A stretch of DNA of 50,019 nt from assembly GCA_039798745.1 (NCBI GenBank), contig JBDKFK010000009.1:1-50019 (forward strand), written 5' to 3'. The translations under genes were made by a program, and so were the position numbers. The notes beneath the pieces were generated by a model. That model ran no database searches. It saw only the letters and a program-made list of their open reading frames with translations, and was not told the origin of the DNA. The first letter of the stretch is position 1; each line of letters starts with the position of its first letter. Below, one piece after another: positions 49,446 through 50,019 of the stretch. The DNA comes from JBDKFK01 sp039798745 (GTDB lineage: Bacteria > Patescibacteriota > Microgenomatia > UBA1406 > GWC2-37-13).

Positions 49446-49529
49446 ATGCTAGTACTTCTAGCCCACCGCGCAGAGCGCGGTATCAGTCACGTGTTGAATA
49501 ATCATACCTACAGGAGGTGCTACTCATGA
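49446..49529 (+). CDS. Upstream 27-residue leader peptide
   Basis: A short ORF with an AAAGGAG ribosome site 5 nt before its ATG. Its TGA overlaps the ATG of the next gene (ATGA), and the next gene's AGGAGG site lies inside the short ORF. The peptide is basic and has no known motif. The arrangement predicts that ribosomes translating it control start of the following gene. Confidence 0.5.
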   Translation: MLVLLAHRAERGISHVLNNHTYRRCYS

Positions 49530-50019
49530 GTGCAACCGACAATCCTACAGTTCCAACCGTTCCGACCGTCGAGGTCACCAACACACAGCTCGCGCGACTA
49601 GCCGGCGCCGGGGTTATTCTCGGCAGCCGCCATGTGTTCATGAATCCGAACACGCTGTTTTCAGGTGAATCCGATCTCGCCCAGCTTCTTGCCGCCTTTG
49701 GCGTCGAGATCGCTGATCAGACCGGCCCGCGGATTCAGAGCTTAGTCGGCGTCGCGGAGCTTAAGGTGGCCGGTTCGGCCACGGTTCATGGTGTTACGGT
49801 CGAAAACACGCCCATCGGCACCGTCTTCACTGATCGGCCGATTTATCGTGCCGGTAAAGATGAGGCCACGGTTCTTGTGGCTGTGCTCAACCGGCCGAAC
49901 ACCGATGTTACGGCAGTCGTCACGTTTGGCGGCTCCCGTATCCGGCAGAAGGTTGTTAGTCTCGATCAGTACGGCACTGGCTTCTTCACGATGCCAGTGA
50001 GCCGTGTCGGTGTTCACAC
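49526..50019 (+). CDS. GC-rich gene, alpha-2-macroglobulin MG-like domain (partial, runs off the window)
   Basis: The frame is open from ATG 49526 (AGGAGG 7 nt upstream) to the window end, giving 164 residues. The N-terminus has no signal peptide and starts with a Pro/Thr/Val repeat. Residues about 105-164 (GTVFTDRPIYRAGKDEATV, TVTF-like strands) resemble an MG2-type domain of alpha-2-macroglobulins (DRPIYRPG). A large protease-inhibitor or surface protein is possible, but only one domain is visible. Base composition, strong ribosome site and leader match the 20-22 kb cassette rather than the chromosome. Confidence 0.55.
   Translation, partial: MSATDNPTVPTVPTVEVTNTQLARLAGAGVILGSRHVFMNPNTLFSGESDLAQLLAAFGVEIADQTGPRIQSLVGVAELKVAGSATVHGVTVENTPIGTVFTDRPIYRAGKDEATVLVAVLNRPNTDVTAVVTFGGSRIRQKVVSLDQYGTGFFTMPVSRVGVH

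Overview
This window looks like a chromosomal segment of an uncultured bacterium of the Patescibacteria/CPR type, most likely Microgenomates-like. The placement is an inference from gene style, because there is no rRNA or tRNA in the window. The supporting signs are short densely packed genes, many small membrane-anchored proteins of unknown function, a class II (B12-dependent) ribonucleotide reductase with cobalamin salvage, a sortase-type surface protein, and standard stop usage (TGA terminates genes, so it is not a code-25 lineage). At least twelve genes have a TATAAT-like box only 6-8 nt before the start codon, which predicts widespread leaderless mRNAs.

Layout. 1-4.95 kb: end of nrdJ, cobalamin adenosyltransferase, a DUF4430-like protein and a membrane S-component-like protein, then a cobalamin riboswitch in front of an unknown Cys-rich gene and another unknown gene. 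4.96-9.6 kb: thioredoxin, a Xer-like recombinase that lacks the catalytic Tyr, RNase H, and leftward dnaA-dnaN with a perfect palindromic pair of DnaA boxes (candidate oriC). 9.6-20.1 kb: ComF-like protein and a cell-envelope block (IPKTG surface protein, pilin-like protein, SpoIID protein, YggT, class A PBP, phosphodiester glycosidase, D,D-carboxypeptidase, GH18, acidic coiled-coil protein). 20.2-22.35 kb: a GC-rich, foreign-looking four-gene cassette with a strong terminator, a leader of five consecutive hairpins, and 15-bp inverted repeats at its ends. 22.4-27.4 kb: MarR regulator, mutS and mutL (with an intact endonuclease motif).

27.4-34.2 kb: a tight leftward seven-gene operon (GTP cyclohydrolase II-like, TrpF-like, HemL-like aminotransferase, long phosphoribosyltransferase, KynB-like cyclase, APRT-like, HAD). 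Its promoter is flanked by two copies of a palindromic operator, and a divergent NrtR-type Nudix regulator lies upstream. Several of these enzymes have altered active-site motifs. Together they look like an undescribed pathway for a nucleotide- or pterin-like metabolite. This is the strongest candidate for a new metabolic system here.

34.2-44.5 kb: ABC-2 exporter, an alpha/beta-hydrolase with Ala in place of the nucleophilic Ser, PQQ-type sugar dehydrogenase, EndoQ-like PHP nuclease, Ogt, a striking pair of interlocking 32-bp hairpins, UvrD-like helicase, DipZ-like CcdA-thioredoxin fusion and a small membrane protein. 44.5-50 kb: a 1108-residue surface protein with an S74 self-cleaving chaperone domain, a His-rich membrane-anchored protein, a glycine-zipper stress-type protein, and finally a GC-rich gene running off the window. 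That last gene resembles an alpha-2-macroglobulin MG domain and sits behind a consensus promoter, a structured leader and a 27-residue upstream peptide.
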